Positions 7,331 through 17,344 of a stretch of DNA of 48,036 nucleotides are shown here, one piece after another; the stretch's first letter is position 1; each line of letters starts with the position of its first letter. A program made the translations under genes and the position numbers. Source of the stretch: Thermoanaerobacteraceae bacterium (GTDB lineage Bacteria; Bacillota; Thermoanaerobacteria; Thermoanaerobacterales; UBA4877); assembly GCA_030016635.1 (NCBI GenBank), contig JASEJQ010000013.1, positions 1 through 48,036 of the forward strand. Reading direction: 5' to 3'. The notes under the pieces were generated by a model. That model was not told the DNA's origin. It ran no database searches and saw nothing but the letters and a program-made list of their open reading frames with translations.

Positions 7331-10313
7331 AACACCCGTAGAGCTTTCCGAAAAAGGCTTTGAAGGATATGCAGAAGAATGCCTTATAAAAGGCGGGTAT
7401 ATCAAAGGCAATCCTGCCGATTACAACAAGGAATACGCCATTGACACCAAAATACTGTTCGATTTTTTGGAAGATACCCAGCCCAAGAAGATACAAAAGT
7501 TTAAGGAAGCATATAAAGACAAATACAAGGCCAAAATCCTCTACCGCTTAAACCAGGAACTTGCCCAGCGAGGTATGGTGGATGTCATGCGGCACGGGAT
7601 GAGGGATTACACCGCCAACCTCGATCTGGCTTACTTTAAGCCTGCCAGCGGACTCAACGCTGAAATGGTAGAGCTGTATAGCAAAAACAGGATTTCTGTG
7701 ACAAGGCAGGTACACTACAGCACCAAAAACGAAAACAGTGTGGATATGGTCATCTTTATCAACGGCCTGCCCGTTATAGTTATAGAACTGAAAAACGCTT
7801 TTACGGGGCAGTCTTATGAGGACGCCATCCTCCAGTATAAAAAAGACAGAAGCCCCAATGAGCTTCTCTTTCAATTCAAAAAACGGGCTGTAGTCTACTT
7901 TGCGGTAGATACCGATGAAGCATATATGACTACCAGAATTGCAGGCGAAAAGACCGAATTCCTGCCTTTCAACAAAGGCTGTGACGGTGGCAAGGGCAAT
8001 CCCGAAAACCCCGACGGTCTTAAAACTGATTATTTCTGGAACGAAGTGCTGCAGAAGGACAGTTTATTAGACATTGTCCAGAAATTTATTTTCATCAAAA
8101 AAGAAGAACTCAAAGACGATAAAGGCAAAAAACATATCAAGGAAACATTGATTTTTCCCCGCTACCACCAGTTGGACGCCGTAAGGAAGCTGGAGCAGGA
8201 CGCAAAAGAAAAAGGGGCGGGGCAGAGTTACCTCATCCAGCACAGTGCAGGGTCAGGTAAGACCAATACTATTTCATGGCTCGCCCACCGCCTGGCAAAC
8301 CTGCACGATAGTAAGGACAATTCCGTATTTGATACCGTTGTGGTCATTACTGATAGAAGAGTATTGGACAGGCAGCTTCAAGACAGCATTTATCAGTTAG
8401 AACACAAATACGGGGTTGTTAAAAAAATCGATAAGAATTCCAGTCAGCTTGCCGAAGCGCTAAAAGGCGGTGCAAGGATTATTATTTCTACCCTGCAGAA
8501 ATTTCCTTTTATTCTCGATAAAGTAGCGGAGCTTGAAAAAAAGAGATATGCCGTTATAATTGACGAAGCCCACTCCAGCTCTGCTGGGGAGAACATGGGT
8601 GCCCTGAAGGAAGTTCTGTCGGCAAACTCTTTAGAAGAGGCACAACGTTTGGACGAAGAAGCAGAAAACAAATACGAAGATGCTGATGAAAAAATCTTAA
8701 ATACATTGAAGAAACGGGGTCCTCAAAGCAATATCAGTTTCTTTGCCTTTACTGCTACTCCCAAGGCAAAAACACTGGAATTGTTCGGTACCAAAGGCCC
8801 TGACGGTTTGCCTCGTCCATTCCACCTTTATTCCATGCGTCAGGCCATTGAAGAAGGTTTTATCCTCGATGTCCTGCAAAACTATGTAACCTATGAAACC
8901 TACTATAAGATTGCTAAAAAAATTGAGGACGATCCTGCCTTTGATAAAGCGAAAGCCACCAAAGCCCTGACCCGTTTTGTCAGTCTTCATCCTCATAACA
9001 TTGCCCAGAAAACGGAAATCATTGTGGAGCATTTCCGTAATGTGACAATGCATAAAATCGGCGGCAGGGCTAAAGCTATGGTAGTAACCAGTTCAAGGCT
9101 GCATGCTGTAAGGTATAAGTTGGCTTTTGACGAGTATATCAAGAAAAAAGGTTATAAAGATTTAAAGACGTTGGTGGCTTTTTCGGGGACAGTAAAGGAC
9201 GGAGGAATTGATTATACCGAATCTGTAATGAACGGTATCATGGAAACCGAGCTTCCTGCCAAATTTGAAACAGACGAATATCAGGTGCTTTTAGTGGCGG
9301 AGAAATACCAGACAGGCTTTGACCAGCCGCTCTTGCATACCATGTATGTAGACAAGAAGCTTTCGGGAGTGAAGGCAGTACAGACCCTTTCCAGGCTAAA
9401 CCGTAAATACCCTGGAAAGAATGATACATTTATCCTGGATTTTGCCAATAAAGCAACGGATATTCAGGAGGCCTTTATGCCTTACTATGAAAAAACAATT
9501 GTGGAAGAGACCACCGACCCCAACCTGGTCTATGACCTGCAGACGAAACTGGACTCATACGGTGTGTATCTGAAAGAAGAAGTAACGGAATTTGCAAAGC
9601 TGTACTATAAACCTGACGGGGAGAAAGCTTCCCGCGACAGGGCAAAGATGAATTCCATCATTGATGCTGGCGTGAAACGTTTTAAAGAGCTTCCTGAAGA
9701 GACAAAAGAAGATTTTAACAGTCAGGCTGTGAAATTTACGAGGTTGTATTCTTTCCTGCTCCAGATTACGCCTTTTGAAGATGTGGAGCTTTTTAAGCTG
9801 TACCTGTACCTGACTTATCTTTTAAAGAAGCTTCCCAAAGGGAAAGCTTCCCGTATAGATTTAACGGATAAAGTGGCCTTAGAATACTATACGAACAAAA
9901 AAACCTTTGAAGGTAGCTTTTCACTCTCGCCCAAGGGCGATACCAAGCCTTTAACGCCAGCCAAATTTGCTGGCACTGGGGTAAAAGAGGGACAAGCAGA
10001 ATACCTTTCTACCATTATTGAACAGCTTAATAAACGTTTTGGCACTGATTTTACTCCAGCAGATCAGTTGTCAGTGGAACAGATTAAAGAAGATTTTGTC
10101 CGCGATGTTGAAATGGTTACTAAAGCAAAAAACAATTCTATGGAGGACTTCCGCTATGCTTTCCAAAAGGCATTTATGGGCAAGGTGGTAGATAGGATGA
10201 GCCAGAATGAAAAATTCTTTATGAAAATACTCGATGATGAACAATTTGCAAATGCACTGATGGAACTTATGCTCCCTAAAGTTTATGAGAAGTTGCAAAA
10301 TATCGCAATATAA
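7323..10313 (+). CDS. hsdR: Type I restriction enzyme endonuclease/translocase subunit HsdR
   Basis: This 996-residue motor and nuclease subunit cuts unmethylated DNA after ATP-driven translocation. The N-terminal PD-(D/E)xK nuclease motif is visible (SVDMVIF with its Asp near residue 139, and VIELKNA near 151). The helicase core follows: Walker A AGSGKT near 308, DEAH box near 415, FTATP near 477 and the QTGFDQP region near 663. The C-terminal helical domain binds HsdM. An in-frame ATG at 7281 exists, but the ATG at 7323 is preferred because AAGGAG lies directly upstream and the overlap with hsdS is then only 8 nt. No frameshift or missing motif was seen, so the whole system appears intact. 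Confidence 0.95.
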   Translation: MPKTPVELSEKGFEGYAEECLIKGGYIKGNPADYNKEYAIDTKILFDFLEDTQPKKIQKFKEAYKDKYKAKILYRLNQELAQRGMVDVMRHGMRDYTANLDLAYFKPASGLNAEMVELYSKNRISVTRQVHYSTKNENSVDMVIFINGLPVIVIELKNAFTGQSYEDAILQYKKDRSPNELLFQFKKRAVVYFAVDTDEAYMTTRIAGEKTEFLPFNKGCDGGKGNPENPDGLKTDYFWNEVLQKDSLLDIVQKFIFIKKEELKDDKGKKHIKETLIFPRYHQLDAVRKLEQDAKEKGAGQSYLIQHSAGSGKTNTISWLAHRLANLHDSKDNSVFDTVVVITDRRVLDRQLQDSIYQLEHKYGVVKKIDKNSSQLAEALKGGARIIISTLQKFPFILDKVAELEKKRYAVIIDEAHSSSAGENMGALKEVLSANSLEEAQRLDEEAENKYEDADEKILNTLKKRGPQSNISFFAFTATPKAKTLELFGTKGPDGLPRPFHLYSMRQAIEEGFILDVLQNYVTYETYYKIAKKIEDDPAFDKAKATKALTRFVSLHPHNIAQKTEIIVEHFRNVTMHKIGGRAKAMVVTSSRLHAVRYKLAFDEYIKKKGYKDLKTLVAFSGTVKDGGIDYTESVMNGIMETELPAKFETDEYQVLLVAEKYQTGFDQPLLHTMYVDKKLSGVKAVQTLSRLNRKYPGKNDTFILDFANKATDIQEAFMPYYEKTIVEETTDPNLVYDLQTKLDSYGVYLKEEVTEFAKLYYKPDGEKASRDRAKMNSIIDAGVKRFKELPEETKEDFNSQAVKFTRLYSFLLQITPFEDVELFKLYLYLTYLLKKLPKGKASRIDLTDKVALEYYTNKKTFEGSFSLSPKGDTKPLTPAKFAGTGVKEGQAEYLSTIIEQLNKRFGTDFTPADQLSVEQIKEDFVRDVEMVTKAKNNSMEDFRYAFQKAFMGKVVDRMSQNEKFFMKILDDEQFANALMELMLPKVYEKLQNIAI

Positions 10314-10317
10314 GCGG

Positions 10318-10347
10318 AATGCCCCATGAAAGCGGGGCATTATTTTT
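10318..10347 (+). terminator. Intrinsic terminator of the hsd operon
   Basis: AATGCCCC and GGGGCATT form a perfect 8-bp stem with an 8-nt loop, followed by a T-rich tract, 5 nt after the hsdR stop codon. Confidence 0.85.
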
Positions 10348-10405
10348 ACAGGGAGTAAAATACGAACATTATATAGTATTAACATAAAAATATTCGTTAT
10401 ATCTC

Positions 10406-10434
10406 TTGACAGTGTGATGTTCATCTGTTAATAT
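10406..10434 (+). promoter_or_regulatory. Promoter of the purine operon
   Basis: A consensus -35 TTGACA (10406-10411), a 17-nt spacer and a -10 TAATAT (10429-10434) lie immediately before the guanine riboswitch. Transcription would start around 10441, just ahead of the aptamer. Confidence 0.75.
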
Positions 10435-10454
10435 ATAAATATCTCAATTCAATG

Positions 10455-10526
10455 CACTCATATAACCCTGATAATATGGTTTGGGGGTCTCTACCGGGAA
10501 GCCGTAAACTTTCCTGGCTATGGGTG
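10455..10526 (+). ncRNA. Guanine (purine) riboswitch aptamer
   Basis: The purine-riboswitch core is recognisable: P1 strands CACTCAT (10455-10461) and ATGGGTG (10520-10526), the ATATAA junction, AATATGG, the TCTCTACC loop-2 region, CCGTAAA, and GGCTATG at the P3/P1 junction. The discriminating pyrimidine in that last junction is C (GGCTATG), which by family knowledge pairs with guanine; adenine sensors have U. It precedes purE and the rest of the purine operon, the expected regulon. Guanine or hypoxanthine binding should stabilise P1 and switch the operon off. Confidence 0.95.
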
Positions 10527-10556
10527 TAACACTTTAAAGAGCCTGTGAAAATATAG

Positions 10557-10596
10557 GCCCTTAGGGGTGTTATGCGCCCTTAAGGGCTATTTTTAT
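10557..10596 (+). terminator. Riboswitch-controlled terminator (expression platform)
   Basis: GCCCTTA (10557-10563) pairs with TAAGGGC (10581-10587), extended by GGGG with CGCCC, and is followed by TATTTTTA. A competing antiterminator is visible: TAACAC (10527-10532), directly after P1, can pair with GTGTTA (10567-10572) in the terminator loop. Ligand-bound P1 would favour the terminator, so this is an OFF switch. Confidence 0.85.
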
Positions 10597-10612
10597 TGGA
10601 GGAGGAATGTTC

Positions 10613-11074
10613 GTGTTTCTAAAGACTGCCTTTATTGTTGGGAGCAGGTCAGACCTGCCGAAGATAGATGGAGGTCTTAAGATTCTGGAGAAAATGGGGA
10701 TTTCCTGCGATGTAAAGGTACTCTCTGCCCATAGGACTCCGGAAGAGGTTAGGGAGTTTGCCATGGCCTCCGAAGGGAAATATGACTGCATTATTGCGGC
10801 GGCGGGCAAGGCTGCCCATTTAGCTGGTGTAATAGCATCCCATACGACCATACCAGTTATAGGTGTACCCATAAAGTCTGCACCCTTAGATGGTATGGTT
10901 TCTTTATTATCTATAGTGGAGATGCCAAAGGGTGTGCCGGTTGCTACGGTGGGCATAGACAATGCAGAGAATGCGGCCCTCTTAGTTGCCGAGATTATAT
11001 CCTTAGGAAACAGCGAGGTCAGGGAGGCATTGAAGAATTACAGGGAAGAGATGAGGAAAGAGGTGCTAACGTAG
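10613..11074 (+). CDS. purE: N5-carboxyaminoimidazole ribonucleotide mutase PurE
   Basis: PurE moves the carboxyl group of N5-CAIR to give CAIR in purine synthesis. The 153-residue protein has the family signatures GSRSD near the start, SAHRTPE near residue 41 and the GVPIKS / GMVSLLSIVEMPKGVPVAT region. An ATG at 10607 is in frame, but the strong GGAGGAGG (10598-10605) is only 1 nt before it and 7 nt before the GTG at 10613, so GTG is the likelier start. It is the first gene after the guanine riboswitch. No purK or purB is seen in the operon, so those must be elsewhere. Confidence 0.95.
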   Translation: MFLKTAFIVGSRSDLPKIDGGLKILEKMGISCDVKVLSAHRTPEEVREFAMASEGKYDCIIAAAGKAAHLAGVIASHTTIPVIGVPIKSAPLDGMVSLLSIVEMPKGVPVATVGIDNAENAALLVAEIISLGNSEVREALKNYREEMRKEVLT

Positions 11075-11156
11075 ACCTATTTATGGTGCCGGGACGTTAT
11101 TGACATACTAATAACTCCATATCTATGAAACTATTTTAAAATGGGAGGAAGAAAAA

Positions 11157-11864
11157 ATGGAACTTTTATATGAAGGAAAGGCTAAAAAGATTTATTCAAC
11201 AAACAATCCTGATGAGCTCGTGGTGGAGTATAAGGATGACGCCACTGCCTTTAATGGTGTGAAGAGAGGGACCATAGTCTCCAAGGGCATAGTGAACAAC
11301 AAGGTATCAGCCCACTTTTTTAAGCTATTAGAGGAAAATGGAGTAGCAACACACTTCATAAAACTGTTCTCAGATAGGGAAATGCTTGTAAAAAGAGTGG
11401 AGATAGTGCCAGCAGAGGTAATAGTGAGGAACTATTCCGCAGGAAGCATAGCAAAGAGGCTGGGGCTTGATGAAGGGATAAAGTTTCCATTTCCCGTTAT
11501 AGAGTATTCATATAAGAGCGACGAGCTGGGTGACCCCATGATAAATGACGACCACATAAGGGCGTTGGGCCTGGCCACTGACGCCGAGATGGCAAGGATA
11601 AGGGAGATGGCCCTCAGGGTAAATGAGGTACTCTCAGGCTACCTTCTGTGTAAGGATATCATACTGGCCGACTTTAAGCTGGAATTTGGAAGATACCACG
11701 GGCAGATCATATTAGCCGATGAGATCTCACCTGATACATGCAGGTTCTGGGATAAGAACACCATGGAGAAATTGGACAAGGACAGGTTCAGAAGAGACCT
11801 GGGCGGTGTAGAAGAGGCCTACAATGAGATATTAAAGAGGCTCACAGGGGAGAGTGTACTATGA
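11157..11864 (+). CDS. purC: Phosphoribosylaminoimidazole-succinocarboxamide synthase PurC
   Basis: PurC (SAICAR synthetase) joins CAIR and aspartate using ATP. It has 235 residues, the normal bacterial length. Characteristic segments are [10 protein letters not shown] at the N terminus, the ATP-binding [10 protein letters not shown], the [17 protein letters not shown] block near residue 80 and [10 protein letters not shown] plus [13 protein letters not shown] in the second half. The ATG follows GGGAGGAAG. The stop overlaps the purS start (ATGA). Confidence 0.97.
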   Translation: MELLYEGKAKKIYSTNNPDELVVEYKDDATAFNGVKRGTIVSKGIVNNKVSAHFFKLLEENGVATHFIKLFSDREMLVKRVEIVPAEVIVRNYSAGSIAKRLGLDEGIKFPFPVIEYSYKSDELGDPMINDDHIRALGLATDAEMARIREMALRVNEVLSGYLLCKDIILADFKLEFGRYHGQIILADEISPDTCRFWDKNTMEKLDKDRFRRDLGGVEEAYNEILKRLTGESVL

Positions 11865-12109
11865 TTAAGGCGAGGATAAGGGTAAGTCTGAAGAAAGGGG
11901 TCTTAGACCCCCAGGGCCAGGCCGTGCGGAATTCCCTCAAGGGCCTTGGCTATGATGTGGATGATATCAGGATAGGTAAGTATGTTGAGGTTTCTATAGA
12001 CGGTGATGATGTGGGAAAGGCGCACGATACAGTAAAGGCTATGTGTGAAAAACTATTAGTAAACCCCATCATAGAGGAATATTCCTATGACCTGGAGGTA
12101 TCAAGATGA
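11861..12109 (+). CDS. purS: Phosphoribosylformylglycinamidine synthase subunit PurS
   Basis: This small 82-residue subunit bridges PurL and PurQ in the three-protein FGAM synthase and helps channel ammonia. The sequence shows the PurS pattern: a beta strand ([18 protein letters not shown]), then [17 protein letters not shown], and a C-terminal [12 protein letters not shown]. The gene overlaps purC and purQ by 4 nt at each side. Confidence 0.95.
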   Translation: MIKARIRVSLKKGVLDPQGQAVRNSLKGLGYDVDDIRIGKYVEVSIDGDDVGKAHDTVKAMCEKLLVNPIIEEYSYDLEVSR

Positions 12110-12771
12110 GGGCCGGAGTGGTGGTTTTCCCGGGGTCTAACTGCGACAGCGACTGCTTTCATGTACTGAATGATGTACTGGATATCGACACGAAATATAT
12201 TTGGCATAAGGAGACCAGGCTTCCAGATATAGACCTCCTGGTCATTCCCGGCGGCTTCTCCTATGGTGACTATCTGAGACCAGGCGCCATGGCGGCCCTC
12301 TCTCCCATAATGGATGACATAAAGAGGTTTGCATATGAGGGCGGGCTTGTGATAGGAATATGCAACGGCTTTCAGGTACTTTGTGAAGCTGGACTTTTAC
12401 CGGGTGTCCTCATGAAAAACACCAATATGAAGTTTATATGCCGTTGGGTGGATATTACAGTGGAGCAGGAGACTGCATTCACTTCGGGTCTTACGGGTAA
12501 AATCCTCAGGATGCCCATAGCCCATGCCGAGGGTAACTATTATGTGGATAATGAAACCCTGCATAATCTTTATGATAACAACCAGGTGGTGTTTAAGTAT
12601 GCAGAGGATGTCAACGGCTCAGTGGACAGGATAGCCGGCATAATAAACAAAGAGGGCAATGTCCTTGGCATGATGCCCCACCCTGAGAGGTGCTCTGAGG
12701 AGATACTGTGTGGTACCGACGGCCTATATATATTTGCATCAGTATTAAAATCCCTGGGGGTGAGGATATGA
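12106..12771 (+). CDS. purQ: Phosphoribosylformylglycinamidine synthase subunit PurQ (glutaminase)
   Basis: PurQ releases ammonia from glutamine for FGAM synthesis. The 221-residue class I amidotransferase has the start [13 protein letters not shown], the nucleophile elbow GICNGFQ with its Cys near residue 86, and the catalytic His/Glu in the MPHPER motif near residue 189. The start ATG overlaps the purS stop (ATGA), and its own stop overlaps the purL start, so PurS, PurQ and PurL are translationally coupled. Confidence 0.97.
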   Translation: MRAGVVVFPGSNCDSDCFHVLNDVLDIDTKYIWHKETRLPDIDLLVIPGGFSYGDYLRPGAMAALSPIMDDIKRFAYEGGLVIGICNGFQVLCEAGLLPGVLMKNTNMKFICRWVDITVEQETAFTSGLTGKILRMPIAHAEGNYYVDNETLHNLYDNNQVVFKYAEDVNGSVDRIAGIINKEGNVLGMMPHPERCSEEILCGTDGLYIFASVLKSLGVRI

Positions 12772-14921
12772 ACCTGATGGGTCTTACTCAGCAGGAGTAC
12801 GACAGGATAGTAGAGCAGCTAAGTAGAGAACCCAATGAGACAGAGCTTGCCCTTTACTCTGTCATGTGGTCGGAACACTGTGCTTATAAGTATTCAAAGG
12901 AGCTGTTGAAACTTTTGCCAACAAAAGGTGACAGGGTTTTGCAGGGCCCCGGTGAGAACGCCGGTATCTTAGATATTGGAGATGGCCAGGCCATTGTCAT
13001 GAAGGTTGAGAGCCACAACCACCCCTCTGCTGTCATGCCTTACGAGGGGGCGGCCACAGGAGTGGGTGGCATATTCAGGGACATATTTGCCATGGGGGCC
13101 AGGCCGATAGCGGTGCTGGACTCACTGAGGTTTGGATACCCCGATGATGAACACACAGTCCGCCTCATATCCAATATCATCAGGGGTATTGGTGATTACG
13201 GCAACTGTGTGGGTATACCCACAATAGGTGGGGAGACATCTTTTAACAACTCATTTAAAGGCAATCCTTTAGTAAATGCCATGTGTGTCGGCATAATAGA
13301 CCAGAAGGATATCAAGAAGGGTGCAGCAAAAGGCAGCGGCAACCTGGTAATGCTGGTTGGTTCAACTACCGGCAGGGATGGCATAGGCGGTGCCAGCTTT
13401 GCCTCTGAAGAGCTGGAAAGGGAAAATGAGGAAAAGCGTTCTGCTGTGCAGGTACCGGACCCATTCATGGAAAAACTTCTCTTAGAGGCATGTCTTGAGC
13501 TTTTGGACCACGATGCTATAGTGGGCATGCAGGACCTGGGAGCGGCGGGTATAGTCTCTTCTTCCTCCGAGATGGCATCACGGGGAGATTCAGGTATGGT
13601 GCTGGATCTGGATAGCGTCCCTCTGAGAGAAGAAGGCATGTCGGCAGCGGAGATACTCATCTCAGAATCCCAGGAGAGGATGCTCATAATAGTGGAGCCT
13701 GAGAAAAAGGAATTGGTGAATTCTATATTTGAAAAGTGGGGTCTTGTATCCAGCGTGATAGGCAGGGTGACCGATGACGGTATGTATGTGGTGAGACATA
13801 AGGGTAAGACTGTGGTAAACCTGCCGGTAAAAAGTTTGGCTGATGGAGCTCCGAGATATTATAGAGAGGTAGAAAGACCTGCATATGCAGATGAAATACA
13901 AAATGTAGAGGTCAGGCAGCCGCAAAATTTAAGTGAAGCCTGTGAAAAGATCCTCTCTCAGCTCAATATTGCAGACAAAAACTGGGTCTATGAGACATAC
14001 GACCACATGGTAAGGACAGATACGGTTATACCTCCAGGTGGCGATGCGGCTTTACTCAGGGTAAAAGGAAGCAAAAAGGGGATAGCACTCACTATAGACT
14101 GCAACTCACTCATGTGTTTCATTGACCCTAAGGAGGGGGCTAAAAGGGCGGTGGCTGAAGCAGCGAGAAACATCTCCTGTGTCGGTGCCGTACCCATAGG
14201 TATAACTGATGGACTTAACTTTGGCAATCCTGAGAAGGACGAGGCCTACTGGCAGTTTAAAGAGGCCATAGAGGGAATAGTTGAGGCCTGCAACGCCCTT
14301 GAAATACCTATAATAAGTGGAAACGTGAGCTTTTACAATGAAACGGATGGGGCCTCTGTATATCCCACTCCTCTTATAGGCATGGCTGGCCTGATTGATG
14401 ATATTGATAAGCGCATGGATATTGCATTCAAGGATGAGGGGGATGTGCTGGCTCTTCTTGGTAGCGTTGAGCCTGAACTGGGCGGTAGTGAACTGGTGCA
14501 TAGTGTGATGGGCGTGGGCGGCGGAAAGCTCTATCCCATAGACCTGGAGCGTGAAAAGAGGACACAGGAATTATTGAGGTCTGTTATAGCAGAGGGTGTG
14601 ATAAACGCAGCCCATGATGTATCTGACGGAGGGCTCTTTGTAACCCTGGTAGAGATGGCCCTTGCCGGCAATCGGGGTGCGGATATTGTCCTTCCTGATG
14701 AGGATAAAACTATTCAGCTCTTTTCGGAGTATCCCGGAAGGATTGTCGTAACACTAAAGGAAGGCATGAAAGAGAGGCTTATGAAAATGGCCGGAGATAA
14801 GGGGATTAAGATAACTGTGTTGGGTAAGGTGGTGGGAGATACACTGAGGTTTACAGATGCAGGATTGGAGTTTCCCCTGGAAAGGCTCAGGGTCTTAAAA
14901 AGGGGTAATCCGCCATGTTAA
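12768..14921 (+). CDS. purL: Phosphoribosylformylglycinamidine synthase subunit PurL
   Basis: This is the small (717-residue) form of PurL that needs PurS and PurQ; it makes FGAM from FGAR, ATP and ammonia. Motifs seen are WSEHCAYK near residue 33, [16 protein letters not shown] near residue 80 and the second-half [12 protein letters not shown] and [14 protein letters not shown] longer frame from 12708 exists, but the ATG at 12768 gives the family-typical start and the 4-nt overlap with purQ used throughout this operon. GGGGGTGAGG lies just upstream as ribosome site. Confidence 0.97.
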   Translation: MNLMGLTQQEYDRIVEQLSREPNETELALYSVMWSEHCAYKYSKELLKLLPTKGDRVLQGPGENAGILDIGDGQAIVMKVESHNHPSAVMPYEGAATGVGGIFRDIFAMGARPIAVLDSLRFGYPDDEHTVRLISNIIRGIGDYGNCVGIPTIGGETSFNNSFKGNPLVNAMCVGIIDQKDIKKGAAKGSGNLVMLVGSTTGRDGIGGASFASEELERENEEKRSAVQVPDPFMEKLLLEACLELLDHDAIVGMQDLGAAGIVSSSSEMASRGDSGMVLDLDSVPLREEGMSAAEILISESQERMLIIVEPEKKELVNSIFEKWGLVSSVIGRVTDDGMYVVRHKGKTVVNLPVKSLADGAPRYYREVERPAYADEIQNVEVRQPQNLSEACEKILSQLNIADKNWVYETYDHMVRTDTVIPPGGDAALLRVKGSKKGIALTIDCNSLMCFIDPKEGAKRAVAEAARNISCVGAVPIGITDGLNFGNPEKDEAYWQFKEAIEGIVEACNALEIPIISGNVSFYNETDGASVYPTPLIGMAGLIDDIDKRMDIAFKDEGDVLALLGSVEPELGGSELVHSVMGVGGGKLYPIDLEREKRTQELLRSVIAEGVINAAHDVSDGGLFVTLVEMALAGNRGADIVLPDEDKTIQLFSEYPGRIVVTLKEGMKERLMKMAGDKGIKITVLGKVVGDTLRFTDAGLEFPLERLRVLKRGNPPC

Positions 14922-16318
14922 AAGAGGCCTGTGGGATTTTCGGCATAGCAGGGACACCGGATGCGGCCAAGCTCACCTATTATGCTCTAAATGCCCTTCA
15001 GCACAGGGGACAGGAGAGTGCCGGCATTGCTGTATCCGATGGCGTGGTTATTAGGTTTTATAAGGAAGAGGGCCTGGTACCGGAGGTTTTTAAGGGTGAT
15101 GTGATAGATACCCTGAATGGGGACTCTGCCATAGGCCATGTGAGGTATTCCACAGCGGGGGGCAGTGGCGTGATAAACGCCCAGCCCATAGTGGTAAGAT
15201 ATAGAGAAGGCTACATGGCATTATCCCATAACGGCAATCTGGTAAACAATGAGGAGATAAAAGATTACCTGGAAGAAAACGGGAGCATACTACAGACCAC
15301 TACGGATAGTGAAATTTTCCTGCATTTACTGGCGAGGTATCATGATGACGGACTGGTTGGGGCCATTATGAGGTGCATGAACGAGGTAAAAGGCTCGTAT
15401 TCTATAGTTTTGCTGACACAGAATAGGTTGATTGGCTTTAGAGACCCATGGGGATTGAGACCTCTATCCCTTGGCAGGCTGAGAGAAAGCTATTGCTTAG
15501 CATCTGAGACGGTAGCTTTTGATATTATCGGAGCAGAGTATATAAGAGATATAGAACCGGGAGAGATTGTGGTTATAGAGGGCGGTAATGTTAAAAGCTA
15601 TATATACGAAAGATCCAGCCACAACCTGTGCATATTTGAGTATATATATTTCGCCAGGCCTGACTCCATGCTGGGTGGGCTCAATGTCTACGAGGCCAGA
15701 AAAGATCTGGGAAAAACACTTGCACGAGAATGTCCTGCCGATGCCGACATGGTGATAGGTGTGCCTGATTCCGGTACATTTGCAGCCATAGGATATGCAG
15801 AAGAAAGCGGCATACCGTTGGGAGAGGGTCTCATAAAGAGCAAGTATGCAGGGAGGACATTTATAGAACCACAGCAAAAGCTCCGTGAGATTGGTGTAAG
15901 ACTTAAACTGAATGTCCTTAAAGAGCGGATTTCAGGTAAAAGGCTGGTGGTGGTGGACGATTCCATAGTCAGGGGGAATACCAGCCGTCGGCTTGTAAGC
16001 ATGCTTAAGGATGCCGGGGCAAAAGAGGTGCATATGCGGATAGCAGCACCGCCGGTCATTTCTCCGTGCTATTTCGGCATAGACATACCTACAAAGGAGG
16101 AACTTGTTGCCTCTAATCACACTATAGATGAAATAAAGCAGATTATTGGGGTGGACAGCTTAGGGTATCTTTCAGTGGATGGTATGGTAAGGGCTTTGAA
16201 GGGATACGGTTACTGTACAGGATGCTTCACAGGTAAATACCCTATGGAGATTCCGGAAGTGGCCAGGCCCACCTATATTAAGAGGCCGCCACTTAAGATG
16301 AATGGCGCACGTATATGA
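14915..16318 (+). CDS. purF: Amidophosphoribosyltransferase PurF
   Basis: PurF catalyses the first committed step, PRPP plus glutamine to phosphoribosylamine. After a five-residue propeptide (MLKEA) comes the nucleophile Cys6 in CGIFG. The PRPP loop is VVVDDSIVRGNTSRR near residue 345. Four cysteines match the [4Fe-4S] ligands of the B. subtilis type: one in HNLCIFEY, one in SPCYFG and two in CTGC near the C terminus. The cluster implies oxygen sensitivity, in line with an anaerobe. It overlaps purL by 7 nt. Confidence 0.97.
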   Translation: MLKEACGIFGIAGTPDAAKLTYYALNALQHRGQESAGIAVSDGVVIRFYKEEGLVPEVFKGDVIDTLNGDSAIGHVRYSTAGGSGVINAQPIVVRYREGYMALSHNGNLVNNEEIKDYLEENGSILQTTTDSEIFLHLLARYHDDGLVGAIMRCMNEVKGSYSIVLLTQNRLIGFRDPWGLRPLSLGRLRESYCLASETVAFDIIGAEYIRDIEPGEIVVIEGGNVKSYIYERSSHNLCIFEYIYFARPDSMLGGLNVYEARKDLGKTLARECPADADMVIGVPDSGTFAAIGYAEESGIPLGEGLIKSKYAGRTFIEPQQKLREIGVRLKLNVLKERISGKRLVVVDDSIVRGNTSRRLVSMLKDAGAKEVHMRIAAPPVISPCYFGIDIPTKEELVASNHTIDEIKQIIGVDSLGYLSVDGMVRALKGYGYCTGCFTGKYPMEIPEVARPTYIKRPPLKMNGARI

Positions 16319-16330
16319 GGAGGTAAAAAA

Positions 16331-17344
16331 GTGGACTACAGAGAATCGGGTGTAAACATAGATGAAGGAAACAGACTGGTAGACCTCATAAAACCAATGG
16401 CAAAGGAAACGTACATCCCGGGTGTTATGGCGGGAGTTGGAGGGTTTGCAGGGCTATTTGAACTTTCCGGTATGAAAGAACCCGTGCTGGTATCCGGTAC
16501 AGACGGGGTGGGAACAAAGCTGAAGATTGCCTTTATGGCAGATAAATATGACACCATAGGGGTGGACCTTGTGGCCATGTGTGTAAATGACGTGCTCTGT
16601 TCAGGGGCCAGGCCGATTTTTTTCTTAGACTACTTTGCCACATCGACCTTAAATGCAGACAAAACCGCTGAGGTGGTAAAAGGTATAGCAGATGGCTGCA
16701 AAGCTGCAGGATGCGCCCTTCTGGGCGGCGAAACAGCGGAACTCCCGGGTTTTTACGAAAGCGGCGAGTTTGACCTGGCCGGTTTTGCAGTGGGGGTAGT
16801 AGAAAAGGACAGTATTATCACAGGTAAAGAAATAAAAGAGGGGGACATAATTATCGGGCTTCCGTCTTCAGGACTTCACAGCAACGGTTTTTCTCTTGTC
16901 CGAAAGGTTTTATTTGAGAAGCTAAACTATCGTATAGACTCGTATATAGGATATCTTGGGAAATCCCTGGTGGAAGAACTCTTAAAGCCTACCAAGATAT
17001 ATGTAAAGCAGGTGCTCGAGCTTATACAGCATGTGGATATAAAAGGGATTGCACACATTACCGGTGGAGGATTTTATGACAACATTCCCAGGATATTACC
17101 ACAAGGGCTTGGAGTAGAAATAAGAAAGGATTCATGGCCTATCCATCCGATATTCCATTTCGTAAAAGAGGCCGGAGGTGTTGAAGAAAGGGAGATGTTC
17201 AGGACATTCAACATGGGGATAGGGCTTATCCTCATAACCTCTCCAGATGATGCTGAAGAATTTTTGTCAATCCTTGGAAACATTAAGGAAAAGGCGTATA
17301 TTATAGGAAATATTGTAAAGGGAGAGGGAGTTGAGATAATATGA
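16331..17344 (+). CDS. purM: Phosphoribosylformylglycinamidine cyclo-ligase PurM
   Basis: PurM (AIR synthetase) closes the imidazole ring. The 337-residue protein begins DYRESGVNIDEGN and carries SGTDGVGTKLKIAF near residue 55, GCALLGGETAELPG near residue 131 and GLPSSGLHSNGFSLV near residue 178, all typical. The start is GTG, 8 nt after a TGAGGAGGT ribosome site. Its stop overlaps the purN ATG by 4 nt. Confidence 0.97.
   Translation: MDYRESGVNIDEGNRLVDLIKPMAKETYIPGVMAGVGGFAGLFELSGMKEPVLVSGTDGVGTKLKIAFMADKYDTIGVDLVAMCVNDVLCSGARPIFFLDYFATSTLNADKTAEVVKGIADGCKAAGCALLGGETAELPGFYESGEFDLAGFAVGVVEKDSIITGKEIKEGDIIIGLPSSGLHSNGFSLVRKVLFEKLNYRIDSYIGYLGKSLVEELLKPTKIYVKQVLELIQHVDIKGIAHITGGGFYDNIPRILPQGLGVEIRKDSWPIHPIFHFVKEAGGVEEREMFRTFNMGIGLILITSPDDAEEFLSILGNIKEKAYIIGNIVKGEGVEII

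Noticed and set aside
10455-10526. Adenine-sensing riboswitch
   Set aside because: The specificity position in the GGCTATG junction is C, as in guanine sensors; adenine sensors have U there, and the downstream genes are de novo purine synthesis.
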